NCBI RefSeq assembly: GCF_946407605.1
Contig: NZ_CAMJOS010000023.1
Location: 1-57,276, forward strand
Length of the DNA stretch: 57,276 nucleotides
Source of the DNA: an uncultured Prevotella sp.
Lineage (GTDB): Bacteria; Bacteroidota; Bacteroidia; Bacteroidales; Bacteroidaceae
Direction: 5' to 3'
Under the pieces are notes generated by a model. It worked only from the letters and a program-made list of their open reading frames with translations, was not told the DNA's origin and did no database searches. This document shows positions 1 through 9,202 of the stretch, piece after piece. A program made the position numbers and the translations under genes. Position 1 is the first letter of the stretch. Every line of letters starts with the position of its first letter.

Positions 1-1849
1 TAGCCTCGCCTTCCTCGGTCTGATACTCCTCGCGGAAGTGACCACCGCAAGACTCGTTACGAGAGAGAGCGTCGAAAGCTACGAGCTGACCCATGGTGAA
101 GAAGTCACGCAGGTGGATAGCCTTGTCGAGCTCGATGTTCAGACCTTCCTTAGAACCAGGAACGAAGAGGTTGGTGTCGAACTCCTTCTCGAGCTCGTGC
201 ATCTTCTTCAGACCAGTCTTCAGGCCCTCAGCGGTGCGACCCATACCAACATACTCCCACATGATGTGACCCAGCTCCTTATGGATAGAATCAACAGAAC
301 GCTTACCCTTGATGTTCAGCAGACGGTCGAGTTCTGCGTCAACAGCCTTCTCGGCAGCGTCGAACTCAGGCAGGTCGGTAGAGATCTTACCCCAGATGCT
401 CTGGTCAGCCAGATAGTTCTGGATGGTGTAAGGCAGCACGAAGTAACCATCGGCCAGACCCTGCATCAGAGCAGAAGCACCCAGACGGTTAGCACCGTGG
501 TCAGAGAAGTTACACTCACCGATAGCGAACAGACCAGGAATAGAGGTCTGCAACTCATAGTCAACCCAGATACCACCCATCGTGTAGTGGATAGCGGGAT
601 AGATCATCATCGGCTTGTAGTACTTCACACCATTGATCTCGTTAGCAACATCGCCAGGGAATACGTCGGTGATTTCCTCGTACATCTCGAAGAGGTTGCC
701 ATAACGCTGCATGATCACGTCGATACCCAGACGGTTGATTGACTCAGAGAAGTCGAGGAACACAGCCAGACCCGTGTTGTTCACGCCAAAGCCCTTGTCG
801 CAGCGCTCCTTTGCGGCACGAGAGGCCACGTCACGAGGAACGAGGTTACCGAATGCAGGATAACGGCGCTCCAGATAGTAGTCGCGATCCTCCTCGGGAA
901 TCTCCCAACCCTGCTTGGTACCAGCCTGCAGAGCCTTGGCATCCTCAATCTTCTTTGGAACCCAGATACGACCATCGTTACGCAGCGACTCAGACATCAG
1001 CGTCAGCTTAGACTGCTTGTCACCGTGAACAGGGATACAGGTGGGGTGAATCTGAACGTAAGAAGGATTAGCAAAGTAAGCACCCTTACGATAGCACTGA
1101 ACAGCAGCAGTACAGTTACAACCCATAGCGTTGGTAGAGAGGAAGTAAGTGTTACCATAACCACCAGTAGCGATGACAACAGCGTTAGCTGAGAAGCGCT
1201 CCAGCTTACCTGTGATCAGGTTCTTGGCGATGATACCACGAGCACGACCATCAACGATGACCACGTCTTCCATCTCATAACGAGTGTACAACTTTACCTT
1301 ACCAGCCTTGACCTGACAGCTCAGTGAGCTATAGGCACCCAGCAGCAGCTGCTGACCCGTCTGACCCTTGGCGTAGAACGTACGGCTTACCTGAGCACCA
1401 CCGAACGAACGGTTGGCCAGCATGCCACCATACTCACGAGCAAAGGGAACACCCTGAGCCACGCACTGGTCGATAATATTGTTTGATACCTCAGCCAAAC
1501 GATAAACGTTGGCCTCGCGAGCACGATAGTCACCACCCTTTACAGTATCGTAGAACAGACGGTAGATAGAGTCACCATCGTTCTGATAGCACTTGGCGGC
1601 GTTGATACCACCTTGAGCGGCGATAGAGTGAGCGCGACGGGGAGAGTCCTGAATGCACAGGTTAATCACATTGAAGCCCATCTCACCAAGAGAAGCAGCT
1701 GCAGAAGCACCAGCCAGACCGGTACCAACTACGATGACGTCGAGCTTCAGCTTATTCTTCGGGTTTACGAGACGCTGATGAGCCTTATATTCCTTCCATT
1801 TCTCAGGCACTGGTCCTGCGGGAATCTTTGAATCTAATACTTTAGCCAT
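1..1849 (-). CDS. frdA: Fumarate reductase / succinate dehydrogenase flavoprotein subunit (partial)
   Basis: Catalytic FAD subunit of the membrane-bound fumarate reductase/succinate dehydrogenase; in anaerobic Bacteroidales it reduces fumarate to succinate with electrons from the quinone pool. The translation starts [18 protein letters not shown]. It has the FAD-binding glycine motif [12 protein letters not shown] near residue 40, the [12 protein letters not shown] segment expected around the covalent flavin histidine, and the substrate-site HPTCIP and [18 protein letters not shown] motifs. At least 616 codons are present; the C-terminus runs off the left edge. The ATG lies 27 bp after frdC, so the two are cotranscribed. 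The iron-sulfur subunit frdB is expected just outside the window (inference). Confidence 0.95.
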   Translation of the reverse strand, partial: MAKVLDSKIPAGPVPEKWKEYKAHQRLVNPKNKLKLDVIVVGTGLAGASAAASLGEMGFNVINLCIQDSPRRAHSIAAQGGINAAKCYQNDGDSIYRLFYDTVKGGDYRAREANVYRLAEVSNNIIDQCVAQGVPFAREYGGMLANRSFGGAQVSRTFYAKGQTGQQLLLGAYSSLSCQVKAGKVKLYTRYEMEDVVIVDGRARGIIAKNLITGKLERFSANAVVIATGGYGNTYFLSTNAMGCNCTAAVQCYRKGAYFANPSYVQIHPTCIPVHGDKQSKLTLMSESLRNDGRIWVPKKIEDAKALQAGTKQGWEIPEEDRDYYLERRYPAFGNLVPRDVASRAAKERCDKGFGVNNTGLAVFLDFSESINRLGIDVIMQRYGNLFEMYEEITDVFPGDVANEINGVKYYKPMMIYPAIHYTMGGIWVDYELQTSIPGLFAIGECNFSDHGANRLGASALMQGLADGYFVLPYTIQNYLADQSIWGKISTDLPEFDAAEKAVDAELDRLLNIKGKRSVDSIHKELGHIMWEYVGMGRTAEGLKTGLKKMHELEKEFDTNLFVPGSKEGLNIELDKAIHLRDFFTMGQLVAFDALSRNESCGGHFREEYQTEEGEA

Positions 1850-1876
1850 AATTCTTTCAAATTTAATAATTGATTA

Positions 1877-2587
1877 TTAGCAGCAGATACTGCAGCAAGC
1901 GCCATTACAGAGTGAAGGAGCGCAACCGAAGAAGAATGCGAGTACTACAGCAATGAAACCCAGAATAAGCAGGGTAACATAGATGAAGCCAATGGTCTTC
2001 CAACGGCAGAACCATGTCTTGCCACTCAAACCAAGAGTCTGCAGAGAGCTCCAGAAACCATGAGTCAGGTGGAACCAGATGGCCACGAACCAGATGATGT
2101 AGAGCACTACAAAGACAGGATTGCTAAATGTGTCCTGCATGAAAGCAAAACCGTCAGCAGGATCGTGAGCCACTTGCATACCAATAATCTCGGCAAACAT
2201 CATGTTGTACCAGAAGTTGAACAAGTGCAGCAGCAGACCCAGGCAGATGATAATACCCAGCACAAGCATGTTCTTAGATGCCCACTCTACCTTACCGGCA
2301 TTCACGGTCGTAGCCACCTCATAACGGTTGTCGCCACGAGCCTTACGGTTTTGAGCCGTCAGGATGAAAGCATACACGATGTGAGCCACGGCCAAACCTG
2401 CCAGACCCAGCGTAGCCACTACAGCATACCAGTTTGCACCGAGCAATGCACAAATCATGTTGTAAGCATCACCCGAAAACAGTGCAACCAAGTTCATGCA
2501 GCAATGGAACGTCAAAAACAGAATCAGCGAGATGCCTGTTACCGACATCACCACCTTTCTACCAATTGATGAATTAAATAACCACAT
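1877..2587 (-). CDS. frdC: Fumarate reductase / succinate dehydrogenase cytochrome b subunit
   Basis: Di-haem membrane anchor that passes electrons between quinol and the FrdAB subunits. The 236-residue protein has about five hydrophobic membrane segments with histidines placed as haem ligands (for example LFLTFHCCMNL near residue 28, AVAHIVYAF near 70, LLLHLFNFWY near 122, WFHLTHGFW near 174). This size and layout match the single-subunit B-type anchor of Bacteroidota. It is the first gene of the frdC-frdA unit, with a well-formed promoter about 110 bp upstream. Unusual: the last 14 residues contain six cysteines (CAPSLCNGACCSICC), more than an anchor needs. Confidence 0.93.
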   Translation of the reverse strand: MWLFNSSIGRKVVMSVTGISLILFLTFHCCMNLVALFSGDAYNMICALLGANWYAVVATLGLAGLAVAHIVYAFILTAQNRKARGDNRYEVATTVNAGKVEWASKNMLVLGIIICLGLLLHLFNFWYNMMFAEIIGMQVAHDPADGFAFMQDTFSNPVFVVLYIIWFVAIWFHLTHGFWSSLQTLGLSGKTWFCRWKTIGFIYVTLLILGFIAVVLAFFFGCAPSLCNGACCSICC

Positions 2588-2705
2588 AAATGATTGAAAA
2601 TTAATGAATTAATATGAGTTTTTAGATTTATTGTCAGCATTTAAGCACCCTCACAGGCACCTTTTCTTTACTTATAATTTAGTACGTACACACGTATTGA
2701 GGTCG

Positions 2706-2736
2706 CAAAGTTAATCAAAAATAATGAGATTTCAAA
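2706..2736 (-). promoter_or_regulatory. Promoter of frdC-frdA
   Basis: On the minus strand a -33 TTTG (2733-2736) and a -7 TAACTTTG (2706-2713) are separated by 19 bp, matching the Bacteroidota sigma-ABfr consensus. The predicted start near 2699 leaves a leader of roughly 110 nt before frdC. Confidence 0.75.
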
Positions 2737-2759
2737 CTTTTTAGGTTAGAAATCTCATT
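2723..2759. terminator. Inverted repeat upstream of frdC (terminator or operator)
   Basis: Perfect 11-bp inverted repeat: AATGAGATTTC at 2723-2733 and its complement at 2749-2759, with a 15-nt loop. Read on the minus strand it follows the end of the BspA-like gene (2795) and is followed by a T-rich stretch, so it may terminate that gene. It touches the -33 element of the frd promoter, so it could equally be an operator. Confidence 0.5.
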
Positions 2760-2794
2760 TGTTTGTCATTATTTTTATATTTTCCACACAAAGC

Positions 2795-4207
2795 CTACTC
2801 CACGCTCTCGTCTATCTCCTGGAAATAATTGCTCCATCGTGAATTCTGATAAAGGCTAAGCGAGCCTTGGGGAACCAGCAGTTGATGTACCTTCTTGTCG
2901 TCGCTAAAACTAAAGACAGACGGATCTATCGCCGAAGGGTCGGCTGTATGAAGTTTAACATAAGAGCCATATTCTGCCAACTGACTGCAGTTACGGAAAG
3001 CACCTTTCCCAATATATGTCACCGTACTGGGAATGTTGACTATGGTAAGCCCAGAACAGCCATAGAAAGCAGACGCGCCAATACTGTCAAGTCCTTCTGG
3101 CAAATCAAGCTTATTGAAGGCTTCACATTTCAAAAATGAATAGTCATCAATGCGGTGCAGGGACTTGGGCCAACTGACATCGGCCATCGTCTTACACTCC
3201 ATGAAAGCACCCTTACCTATTATTTCCACATTATCGGGAATCACCGTTTTTTCACAACCCATAATGAGTTCGTTCGTTTCCGTTAGGATAACAGCATTAC
3301 AATTATCGCGTGAGTCAAAGGTCTTATTGCCTGACTCCACAATGATTGTTTCCAGCATGTTGTCAAAGAAAGCAAATTCGCCAATCTCTGATACTGATGC
3401 AGGTATAGAAAGAGTACGCAGAAAGTTGTTGGCAAAAGCACATCGTCCTATCGATTCCAATGATGATGGCAGTTGCAGCTTCACAAAACCACAGTCCTGA
3501 AAGGCAGACTCACCTACCCTAATCAAATTATCATGACTGGGCGATGCCAAAAAGTTATGGCTGTTGACAAAGGCAAAATCGCCAATTTCCTTGATGGAGG
3601 AATGAATAGAACTGTCGAACCCGCCAATCATAATCTTACTTTGATTAGACCATACTATAGCATTACAGCCTTCTCGGGCATCGAACGTCGTATTACCTGT
3701 CCACACGTTGATATTCTCTAACGGATAGCGTCTCACATATCTGGGAGTTGTCTGAGGAATGTACATAGATTCTTCTTCTGTCCGTTCCTCTGGGTTTCTT
3801 ACAAACAGCGGGTTCTCACCATTGTCAGAACTAAAAGAGTTGACATTATAACCAACGGTTAGCGAACGCAAAGACTGATTGTTGGTCACCCCATGATTAT
3901 TAAGATAATCTTCCTTTGCTGTAAAGACACCCAGATTTTTCATACGGGTAATGGGATAAATCACATCGTTGATGCTAATGGCATTTGGAACAACGATTTC
4001 TGAAGCGCCGCCGTCGGTACCTATAACGCTGGCCTGTTTATGGTCCAAGTCATAATATAGCGTACCGTCTGTATAATATTCATTCTTGATGTAAGGCTTC
4101 GTGATAAAATCTTCACTGCCACCACGGTCTTTCATGCACGATGACATCATCATGCTGACAGCACCCAAAAACAAGGACCACCCTACTACTCGAGCCTTTT
4201 TCAACAT
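2795..4207 (-). CDS. BspA-like leucine-rich repeat lipoprotein
   Basis: Predicted surface lipoprotein of 470 residues. The signal peptide ends in a lipobox (MMMSSC, cysteine at residue 24). The body carries repeated units of the Treponema/BspA type (LRR_5), with recurring phrases such as IGKGAF, IGASAF, IGEFAF and LPSSLESIG from about residue 200 to 440. These proteins form a curved solenoid and in Bacteroidota mediate adhesion to host or microbial surfaces; the ligand here is unknown. It is a monocistronic gene between frdC and the divergent mnmG. Confidence 0.85.
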   Translation of the reverse strand: MLKKARVVGWSLFLGAVSMMMSSCMKDRGGSEDFITKPYIKNEYYTDGTLYYDLDHKQASVIGTDGGASEIVVPNAISINDVIYPITRMKNLGVFTAKEDYLNNHGVTNNQSLRSLTVGYNVNSFSSDNGENPLFVRNPEERTEEESMYIPQTTPRYVRRYPLENINVWTGNTTFDAREGCNAIVWSNQSKIMIGGFDSSIHSSIKEIGDFAFVNSHNFLASPSHDNLIRVGESAFQDCGFVKLQLPSSLESIGRCAFANNFLRTLSIPASVSEIGEFAFFDNMLETIIVESGNKTFDSRDNCNAVILTETNELIMGCEKTVIPDNVEIIGKGAFMECKTMADVSWPKSLHRIDDYSFLKCEAFNKLDLPEGLDSIGASAFYGCSGLTIVNIPSTVTYIGKGAFRNCSQLAEYGSYVKLHTADPSAIDPSVFSFSDDKKVHQLLVPQGSLSLYQNSRWSNYFQEIDESVE

Positions 4208-4238
4208 ACCGTTTTTACTTTTTAATGATTATAGCGTG

Positions 4239-4246
4239 CAAAATTA
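4239..4246 (-). promoter_or_regulatory. Promoter -7 element of the BspA-like gene
   Basis: TAATTTTG on the minus strand matches TAnnTTTG and lies about 30 bp upstream of the start codon. No convincing -33 TTTG at the usual spacing was found. Confidence 0.5.
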
Positions 4247-4289
4247 ATGTATTTTTTTGAAAGATGAGGTCTTTTTGCAGAACTTTTTG

Positions 4290-4297
4290 TAATTTTG
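4290..4297 (+). promoter_or_regulatory. Promoter -7 element of mnmG
   Basis: TAATTTTG followed by CAAC, 25 bp before the mnmG start codon. It matches the Bacteroidota -7 consensus; the -33 element is not clear. Confidence 0.55.
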
Positions 4298-4322
4298 CAA
4301 CGGAATTTTCTAAAAGATACTG

Positions 4323-6215
4323 ATGATATTACATTATGACGTTGTAGTCGTGGGTGGCGGACATGCTGGTTGCGAGGCTGCATGTGCCTCGGCAAATATG
4401 GGTGCGAAGACGCTGCTTGTGACCATGGATATGAACAAGATTGCGCAAATGTCGTGTAATCCTGCCGTTGGCGGTATTGCCAAGGGACAGATTGTGCGAG
4501 AGATTGATGCGCTGGGAGGGCAAATGGGACGTGTAACAGATGCTACAGCCATACAATTCCGAATGTTGAATGTGGGAAAAGGACCTGCTGTTTGGAGTCC
4601 TCGTGCCCAATGTGACCGTGGTAAGTTCATCTGGGAATGGCGTCGCGTTCTCGATGAAACCGAAAATTTAGACATTTGGCAGGACCAGGTTGACGAACTG
4701 TTGGTAGAGAATGGTACTGCCGTTGGCGTAAAGACCATCTGGGGAACGGAGATTCGTGCAAAAAGTGTGGTGATAACTGCAGGAACCTTTCTAAATGGAT
4801 TGATGCACATAGGTCGAAAGATGGTAAAAGGTGGGCGAATTGCGGAACCGGCAGCAGAACGACTGACAGAGAGCATCACCCAACACGGTATTCGCTCTGC
4901 ACGTATGAAGACAGGCACACCAGTACGTATTGACAAACGCAGCATAGATTTTTCTAAGCTTCGCCAACAAGACGGAGAAAGTCGCCCATATCGCTTCTCT
5001 TATTACAATGGCACCCCTGAGAATCATCAAGCCCAACCCACACTTCCCCAACTCCCTTGTTGGGAATGTTATACGAATCCAGAAGTACATGACATACTTC
5101 GCTCAGGATTAGCGGACTCTCCATTGTATAATGGACAAATCCAATCGATTGGACCACGCTATTGTCCATCCATAGAAACAAAACTAGTAACATTCCCTGA
5201 TCGAGACAAACATCTATTATTCTTAGAGCCAGAAGGGTCAGAGACTAACGAGATGTATTTAAATGGCTTCTCGTCATCATTACCCATGGACGTACAAATC
5301 AATGCGCTAAGAATGATTCCTGGATTGGAAAACGCCAAGGTATATCGTCCGGGCTATGCAATAGAGTACGATTTCTTTGATCCAACGCAACTTAAACATT
5401 CGTTGGAATCTAAGATAATTAATGGATTGTTCTTTGCGGGTCAGGTAAACGGAACAACAGGCTATGAAGAGGCTGCCGGACAAGGATTAGTAGCAGGTAT
5501 CAATGCCGCATTGAAGTGCGATGGAACCGAAGAATTTGTGATGCATCGCGATGAATCATACATCGGAGTGTTGATTGATGATCTGGTGACGAAAGGTGTT
5601 GACGAGCCATATCGTATGTTCACCTCTCGAGCTGAGTACCGTATTTTACTACGCCAAGATGACGCTGACTCTCGACTGACGGAGCGTTCTTATCATATAG
5701 GATTGGCCAAAAAGGATCGTTATGATTGGTGGATGGAAAAGAAAAATGCTATCGAAAGAATCGAAAGTTTTTGCAAGACATTCCCTATTAAAGCCAAGGA
5801 AATCAATCCTGCTTTAGAACGGCTTGGCACCACCCCACTCCAGTTTGGTGTGAAACTCGAGGACTTGATAGCTCGTCCACAGTTAAACATAAAGAATCTT
5901 TCAGAAATAATTCCAGAACTACACGAATTCATCGGACGCTTGCCTAACAGAATGGAAGAAATTGCCGAGGCTGCCGAGATTCGTATCAAATATAAAGGAT
6001 ATATAGAGCGTGAACGACTGGTTGCAGAGAAAATGCATCGTCTGGAAAATATTCGCATCAAAGGTCACTTTAATTACGAAGACCTGAACGGACTCTCCAC
6101 CGAATGCCGTCAAAAATTGAAGGCCATTGACCCCGAGACTTTGGCACAGGCAAGTCGTATTCCTGGCGTCTCACCTAGCGACATCAACGTACTGCTGGTA
6201 CTCATGGGACGCTAA
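4323..6215 (+). CDS. mnmG: tRNA uridine-5-carboxymethylaminomethyl(34) synthesis enzyme MnmG
   Basis: FAD protein that, with MnmE, modifies uridine 34 in the wobble position of several tRNAs. The 630-residue length is typical. The N-terminus has the dinucleotide-binding motif VVVGGGHAGCEAA (residues 7-19), followed by family signatures SCNPAVGGIAKG (about 44-55) and MFTSRAEYRILLRQDDAD (about 438). The C-terminal helical domain (IRIKYKGYIERE) is complete. It heads an apparent unit with apt and uvrC. Directly after its TAA stop comes a perfect parS-type palindrome. mnmG (gidA) lies near the chromosome origin in many bacteria, which fits the parS sites. Confidence 0.97.
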   Translation: MILHYDVVVVGGGHAGCEAACASANMGAKTLLVTMDMNKIAQMSCNPAVGGIAKGQIVREIDALGGQMGRVTDATAIQFRMLNVGKGPAVWSPRAQCDRGKFIWEWRRVLDETENLDIWQDQVDELLVENGTAVGVKTIWGTEIRAKSVVITAGTFLNGLMHIGRKMVKGGRIAEPAAERLTESITQHGIRSARMKTGTPVRIDKRSIDFSKLRQQDGESRPYRFSYYNGTPENHQAQPTLPQLPCWECYTNPEVHDILRSGLADSPLYNGQIQSIGPRYCPSIETKLVTFPDRDKHLLFLEPEGSETNEMYLNGFSSSLPMDVQINALRMIPGLENAKVYRPGYAIEYDFFDPTQLKHSLESKIINGLFFAGQVNGTTGYEEAAGQGLVAGINAALKCDGTEEFVMHRDESYIGVLIDDLVTKGVDEPYRMFTSRAEYRILLRQDDADSRLTERSYHIGLAKKDRYDWWMEKKNAIERIESFCKTFPIKAKEINPALERLGTTPLQFGVKLEDLIARPQLNIKNLSEIIPELHEFIGRLPNRMEEIAEAAEIRIKYKGYIERERLVAEKMHRLENIRIKGHFNYEDLNGLSTECRQKLKAIDPETLAQASRIPGVSPSDINVLLVLMGR

Positions 6216-6231
6216 TGTTTCACGTGAAACA
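6216..6231. promoter_or_regulatory. parS: parS-type centromere site 1
   Basis: TGTTTCACGTGAAACA, a perfect 16-bp palindrome identical to the consensus ParB-binding parS site conserved across bacterial phyla. It begins at the base after the mnmG stop codon. ParB would load here for origin segregation. An exact chance match of 16 bp is very unlikely, and a second copy lies 578 bp away. Confidence 0.9.
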
Positions 6232-6265
6232 GGACATAATGTGTAACATATATAACTGACTGAAA

Positions 6266-6793
6266 ATGAACAACAAAGTACTGATTGACAATCTGAGATG
6301 CATTCCAGATTTCCCAAAGAAAGGAATTAATTTTCGTGACGTGACGACACTCTACAAAAACGCCGAGTGCATGAAAATTATGGTTGATGATCTTTATGAG
6401 ATTTATAAAGATAAAGGCATCACCAAAATTGTAGGCATTGAGAGTCGTGGGTTTATTTTAGCCGCAGCACTCGCCTATCGTCTTGGAGCTGGCGTTGTAT
6501 TAGCACGCAAACCAGGTAAGCTGCCTTCAACAGTTATTAAGGAGTCGTTCTCAAAAGAATATGGTGTTGATACCATAGAAATGCACATCGATTCTATCGA
6601 GCCTGATGACGTGGTACTTATTCACGATGACCTCTTAGCAACAGGAGGTACAGCCAAAGCTGCTTACAAGTTGGTACAGCACTTTCATCCAAAGAAGGTA
6701 TATATGAACTTCATCATTGAGATTACAGACGAAGGGTTGCATGGTCGTGATGAGTTCAAAGATATCGATTTGACAACGCTTTTGACAATTTAG
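6266..6793 (+). CDS. apt: Adenine phosphoribosyltransferase
   Basis: Salvages adenine to AMP using phosphoribosyl pyrophosphate in the cytoplasm. The 175-residue protein shows the type I phosphoribosyltransferase fold signature VVLIHDDLLATGGTAKAA (about residues 115-132) that binds PRPP, the FPKKGINFRD N-terminal motif, and ESRGFILAAALAYRLGAG. It lies between mnmG and uvrC and is flanked on both sides by parS-type palindromes; its TAG stop abuts the second one. Confidence 0.96.
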   Translation: MNNKVLIDNLRCIPDFPKKGINFRDVTTLYKNAECMKIMVDDLYEIYKDKGITKIVGIESRGFILAAALAYRLGAGVVLARKPGKLPSTVIKESFSKEYGVDTIEMHIDSIEPDDVVLIHDDLLATGGTAKAAYKLVQHFHPKKVYMNFIIEITDEGLHGRDEFKDIDLTTLLTI

Positions 6794-6809
6794 TGTTTCA
6801 CGTGAAACA
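6794..6809. promoter_or_regulatory. parS: parS-type centromere site 2
   Basis: A second exact copy of the 16-bp palindrome TGTTTCACGTGAAACA. It fills the whole gap between the apt stop codon (6791-6793) and the uvrC start; its last base is the A of the uvrC ATG. The spacer thus encodes nothing but the site. Confidence 0.9.
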
Positions 6810-8638
6810 TGACAAAGGAAGAGAACGAGAAAAGGCTTGAATATCTGCGAGATATTGTAAGGCGGTTGCCTGATAAACCTGGCAGCTACCAGTTCTATGA
6901 CGATACCCACACCATCATCTATGTAGGTAAAGCAAAGAACTTGAAATCGCGCGTATCCACCTATTTTCACTCAGAGGTGGACCGTTTTAAGACAGCCGTT
7001 CTTGTCTCAAAGATATATGATATCAGTTACACGGTTGTTAACACTGAAGAAGACGCCCTATTACTGGAAAATTCACTCATAAAAAAGTACAACCCACGCT
7101 ATAATGTCCTGTTGAAAGACGGAAAAACCTACCCTAGTATTTGTGTTACAAATGAGTATTTCCCACGTATATTTAAAACGCGTACTATCAACAAGAAATG
7201 GGGGTCGTATTACGGGCCGTATTCTCACATAGGAACAATGTATGCTGTACTCGACATCATCAAAGAACTATACCATCCTCGCACTTGTCGACAGCCCATT
7301 ACAAAAGAAGGAATTGAAAATAAAAAATATAAGGTTTGTCTGGACTTTCATATCAAAAAATGCTTAGGTCCCTGCGTAGCAAGGCAGTCGTACGAGAACT
7401 ACCAAAAGAACATTCTTCAGGCACGAGAAATACTAAAAGGAAATACGCGACAAGTATTACGAGATTTGAAGGACGAAATGCTGAAACTAAGCGAGGAATT
7501 ACGTTTTGAAGAGGCAGAAGAAGTGAAAAGGAAATACCTCGCACTTGATGGTTTTGTGAGTAAAAGCGAGGTAGTGAGTCACACTATCAATAATGTGGAT
7601 GTATTTTCAATAACCAGTGACGAAAAAATAGCCTATATCAACTATATACACGTATCTAACGGCTGTATCAATCAGAGTTTTACCATAGAATACAAGAAGA
7701 AACTGAACGAGAGTGATGAAGAGCTGTTGCAGTTAGGTATTATTGAATTACGTGAACGATTTAAAAGCGATGCCAAAGAGATCATAATACCTATGGAGAT
7801 GGAGAGTATTTTGGAGAACGTAAGATTCACCACACCTAAACTTGGAGACAAAAAGACCCTACTCGACCTCTCTATCATGAACTGTAAGCAGTACAAATTC
7901 GACCGTTTGAAGCAGGCAGAAAAGTTAAATCCTGAACAAAAACAGGTTCGACTGATGAAAGAACTACAGGAAAAACTCGGGTTGCCTAAGATGCCTTATC
8001 AAATAGAATGTTTCGATAATTCTAACATCTCTGGAACAGATGCTGTGGCCGCCTGTGTGGTGTTTAAATCCATGAAACCCAGCAAGAAAGACTACAAACA
8101 CTATAACATTAAAACAGTCTCTGGACCTGACGATTATGCATCTATGAAAGAGGTTGTTCATCGTCGTTACTCCCGTCTGATTGAAGAAGAACAGCCACTA
8201 CCCGACCTTATTGTAGCCGATGGTGGCAAAGGTCAAATGGAAGTTATACGACAGGTCATTCAGGATGAGTTAAACCTCGATATACCCATTGCAGGACTTG
8301 CAAAGAACGATCGTCACCGCACCAACGAACTGCTCTTTGGTTTTCCACCGATGAGTGTTCAACTTAAAACAGACTCAGAGTTATTTTACGTGCTCTCACA
8401 ATTACAAGACGAGGTGCATAGGTTTGCCATAGAATTTCATAGAAATAAGCGTTCTAAGCGTGCTTTGACGTCAGAGCTTGACACCATCAAGGGCATAGGT
8501 CCAAAGAGCTGCGAGGCGCTTCTAAATGCCCTGAAAACAGTTCGTAAAATTCAAGAGGCACCATTAGCAGAATTAACTTCTATTGTGGGAGAAGCAAAAG
8601 CAAAGATTGTATACGACCACTTCCATAGTAGGAAATAG
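6809..8638 (+). CDS. uvrC: Excinuclease ABC subunit C
   Basis: Nuclease of the UvrABC nucleotide excision repair system; it makes both incisions around a DNA lesion. The 609-residue protein has the GIY-YIG domain at the N-terminus (KPGSYQFYDDTHTIIYVGKA, residues 23-42), a UVR domain (LRFEEAEEVKRKYLAL, about 225-240) that contacts UvrB, the RNase H-like endonuclease domain (IECFDNSNISGTDAVAACVV, about 395; DLIVADGGKGQ, about 469), and a C-terminal helix-hairpin-helix (IKGIGPKSCEALLNAL). The start codon overlaps the last base of a parS-type site, so no separate ribosome-binding sequence is possible apart from the palindrome. Confidence 0.97.
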   Translation: MTKEENEKRLEYLRDIVRRLPDKPGSYQFYDDTHTIIYVGKAKNLKSRVSTYFHSEVDRFKTAVLVSKIYDISYTVVNTEEDALLLENSLIKKYNPRYNVLLKDGKTYPSICVTNEYFPRIFKTRTINKKWGSYYGPYSHIGTMYAVLDIIKELYHPRTCRQPITKEGIENKKYKVCLDFHIKKCLGPCVARQSYENYQKNILQAREILKGNTRQVLRDLKDEMLKLSEELRFEEAEEVKRKYLALDGFVSKSEVVSHTINNVDVFSITSDEKIAYINYIHVSNGCINQSFTIEYKKKLNESDEELLQLGIIELRERFKSDAKEIIIPMEMESILENVRFTTPKLGDKKTLLDLSIMNCKQYKFDRLKQAEKLNPEQKQVRLMKELQEKLGLPKMPYQIECFDNSNISGTDAVAACVVFKSMKPSKKDYKHYNIKTVSGPDDYASMKEVVHRRYSRLIEEEQPLPDLIVADGGKGQMEVIRQVIQDELNLDIPIAGLAKNDRHRTNELLFGFPPMSVQLKTDSELFYVLSQLQDEVHRFAIEFHRNKRSKRALTSELDTIKGIGPKSCEALLNALKTVRKIQEAPLAELTSIVGEAKAKIVYDHFHSRK

Positions 8639-8658
8639 GCATAAAGTAAAGTGAAAAG

Positions 8659-8690
8659 TTTGGCGGTTTCAAAAATAATATTTATCTTTG
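8659..8690 (+). promoter_or_regulatory. Promoter of dtd
   Basis: -33 TTTG at 8659-8662 and -7 TATCTTTG at 8683-8690, spaced 20 bp. The dtd ATG begins only 5 bp after the -7 element, so the mRNA would be leaderless or nearly so. Confidence 0.75.
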
Positions 8691-8694
8691 CAAC

Positions 8695-9147
8695 ATGAGA
8701 GCAGTCATACAACGCGTCAGTCATGCAAGCGTCACCATAGAAGGCGTAGTGAAAAGCCAGATCCAGCAGGGTTATTTGATTCTGTTAGGAGTATGTGACG
8801 AAGATACTACAGAGGATGTAGAGTGGCTGGTGAAAAAAATAGCTAACCTACGAGTATTTGGTGATGAGAACGACGTCATGAATCGTTCGATACTTGATGC
8901 AGACGGTAACTGTTTGGTAATCAGCCAGTTTACTCTATTTGCCAGCTACAAGAAAGGCAACCGCCCCTCTTGGTTTAGAGCAGGTAGCCACGAACACTCT
9001 ATCCCACTCTACGAAGCGTTCTGCACTAAGCTTTCTGAAGCTATTGGCAAACCAGTAGGAACAGGAGAGTTTGGCGCTGACATGAAGGTAGAGCTGTTAA
9101 ACGATGGCCCCGTAACCATCTGTATGGATACGAAGAATAAAGAATAA
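8695..9147 (+). CDS. dtd: D-aminoacyl-tRNA deacylase
   Basis: Removes D-amino acids (and glycine mischarged on tRNA-Ala) from tRNA, protecting translation. The 150-residue length is typical. Signature segments are MRAVIQRVSHASVTI at the N-terminus, SQFTLFASYKKGNRPSW (about residues 77-93) with the SQF active-site motif, and the C-terminal GPVTICMDT corresponding to the family GPVT motif. It has its own promoter after uvrC and is followed by a nucleotide pyrophosphohydrolase and deoC. Confidence 0.96.
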   Translation: MRAVIQRVSHASVTIEGVVKSQIQQGYLILLGVCDEDTTEDVEWLVKKIANLRVFGDENDVMNRSILDADGNCLVISQFTLFASYKKGNRPSWFRAGSHEHSIPLYEAFCTKLSEAIGKPVGTGEFGADMKVELLNDGPVTICMDTKNKE

Positions 9148-9151
9148 AAGC

Positions 9152-9183
9152 CTCCCCCCTACCCGCTCCAAAGGGAAGGGGAG
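9152..9183. repeat. Small GC-rich hairpin between dtd and the pyrophosphohydrolase gene
   Basis: CTCCCC at 9152-9157 can pair with GGGGAG at 9178-9183 around a 20-nt loop; the segment is strikingly GC-rich against its surroundings. It may be a copy of a dispersed element or weak attenuator; nothing in the window decides this. Confidence 0.35.
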
Positions 9184-9202
9184 AATAACAACAACAGAAA
9201 TA

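Noticed and set aside
4208..4322. Origin of replication next to mnmG (gidA)
   Set aside because: The mnmG upstream spacer is only 115 bp and contains no DnaA boxes, only two divergent promoter elements.
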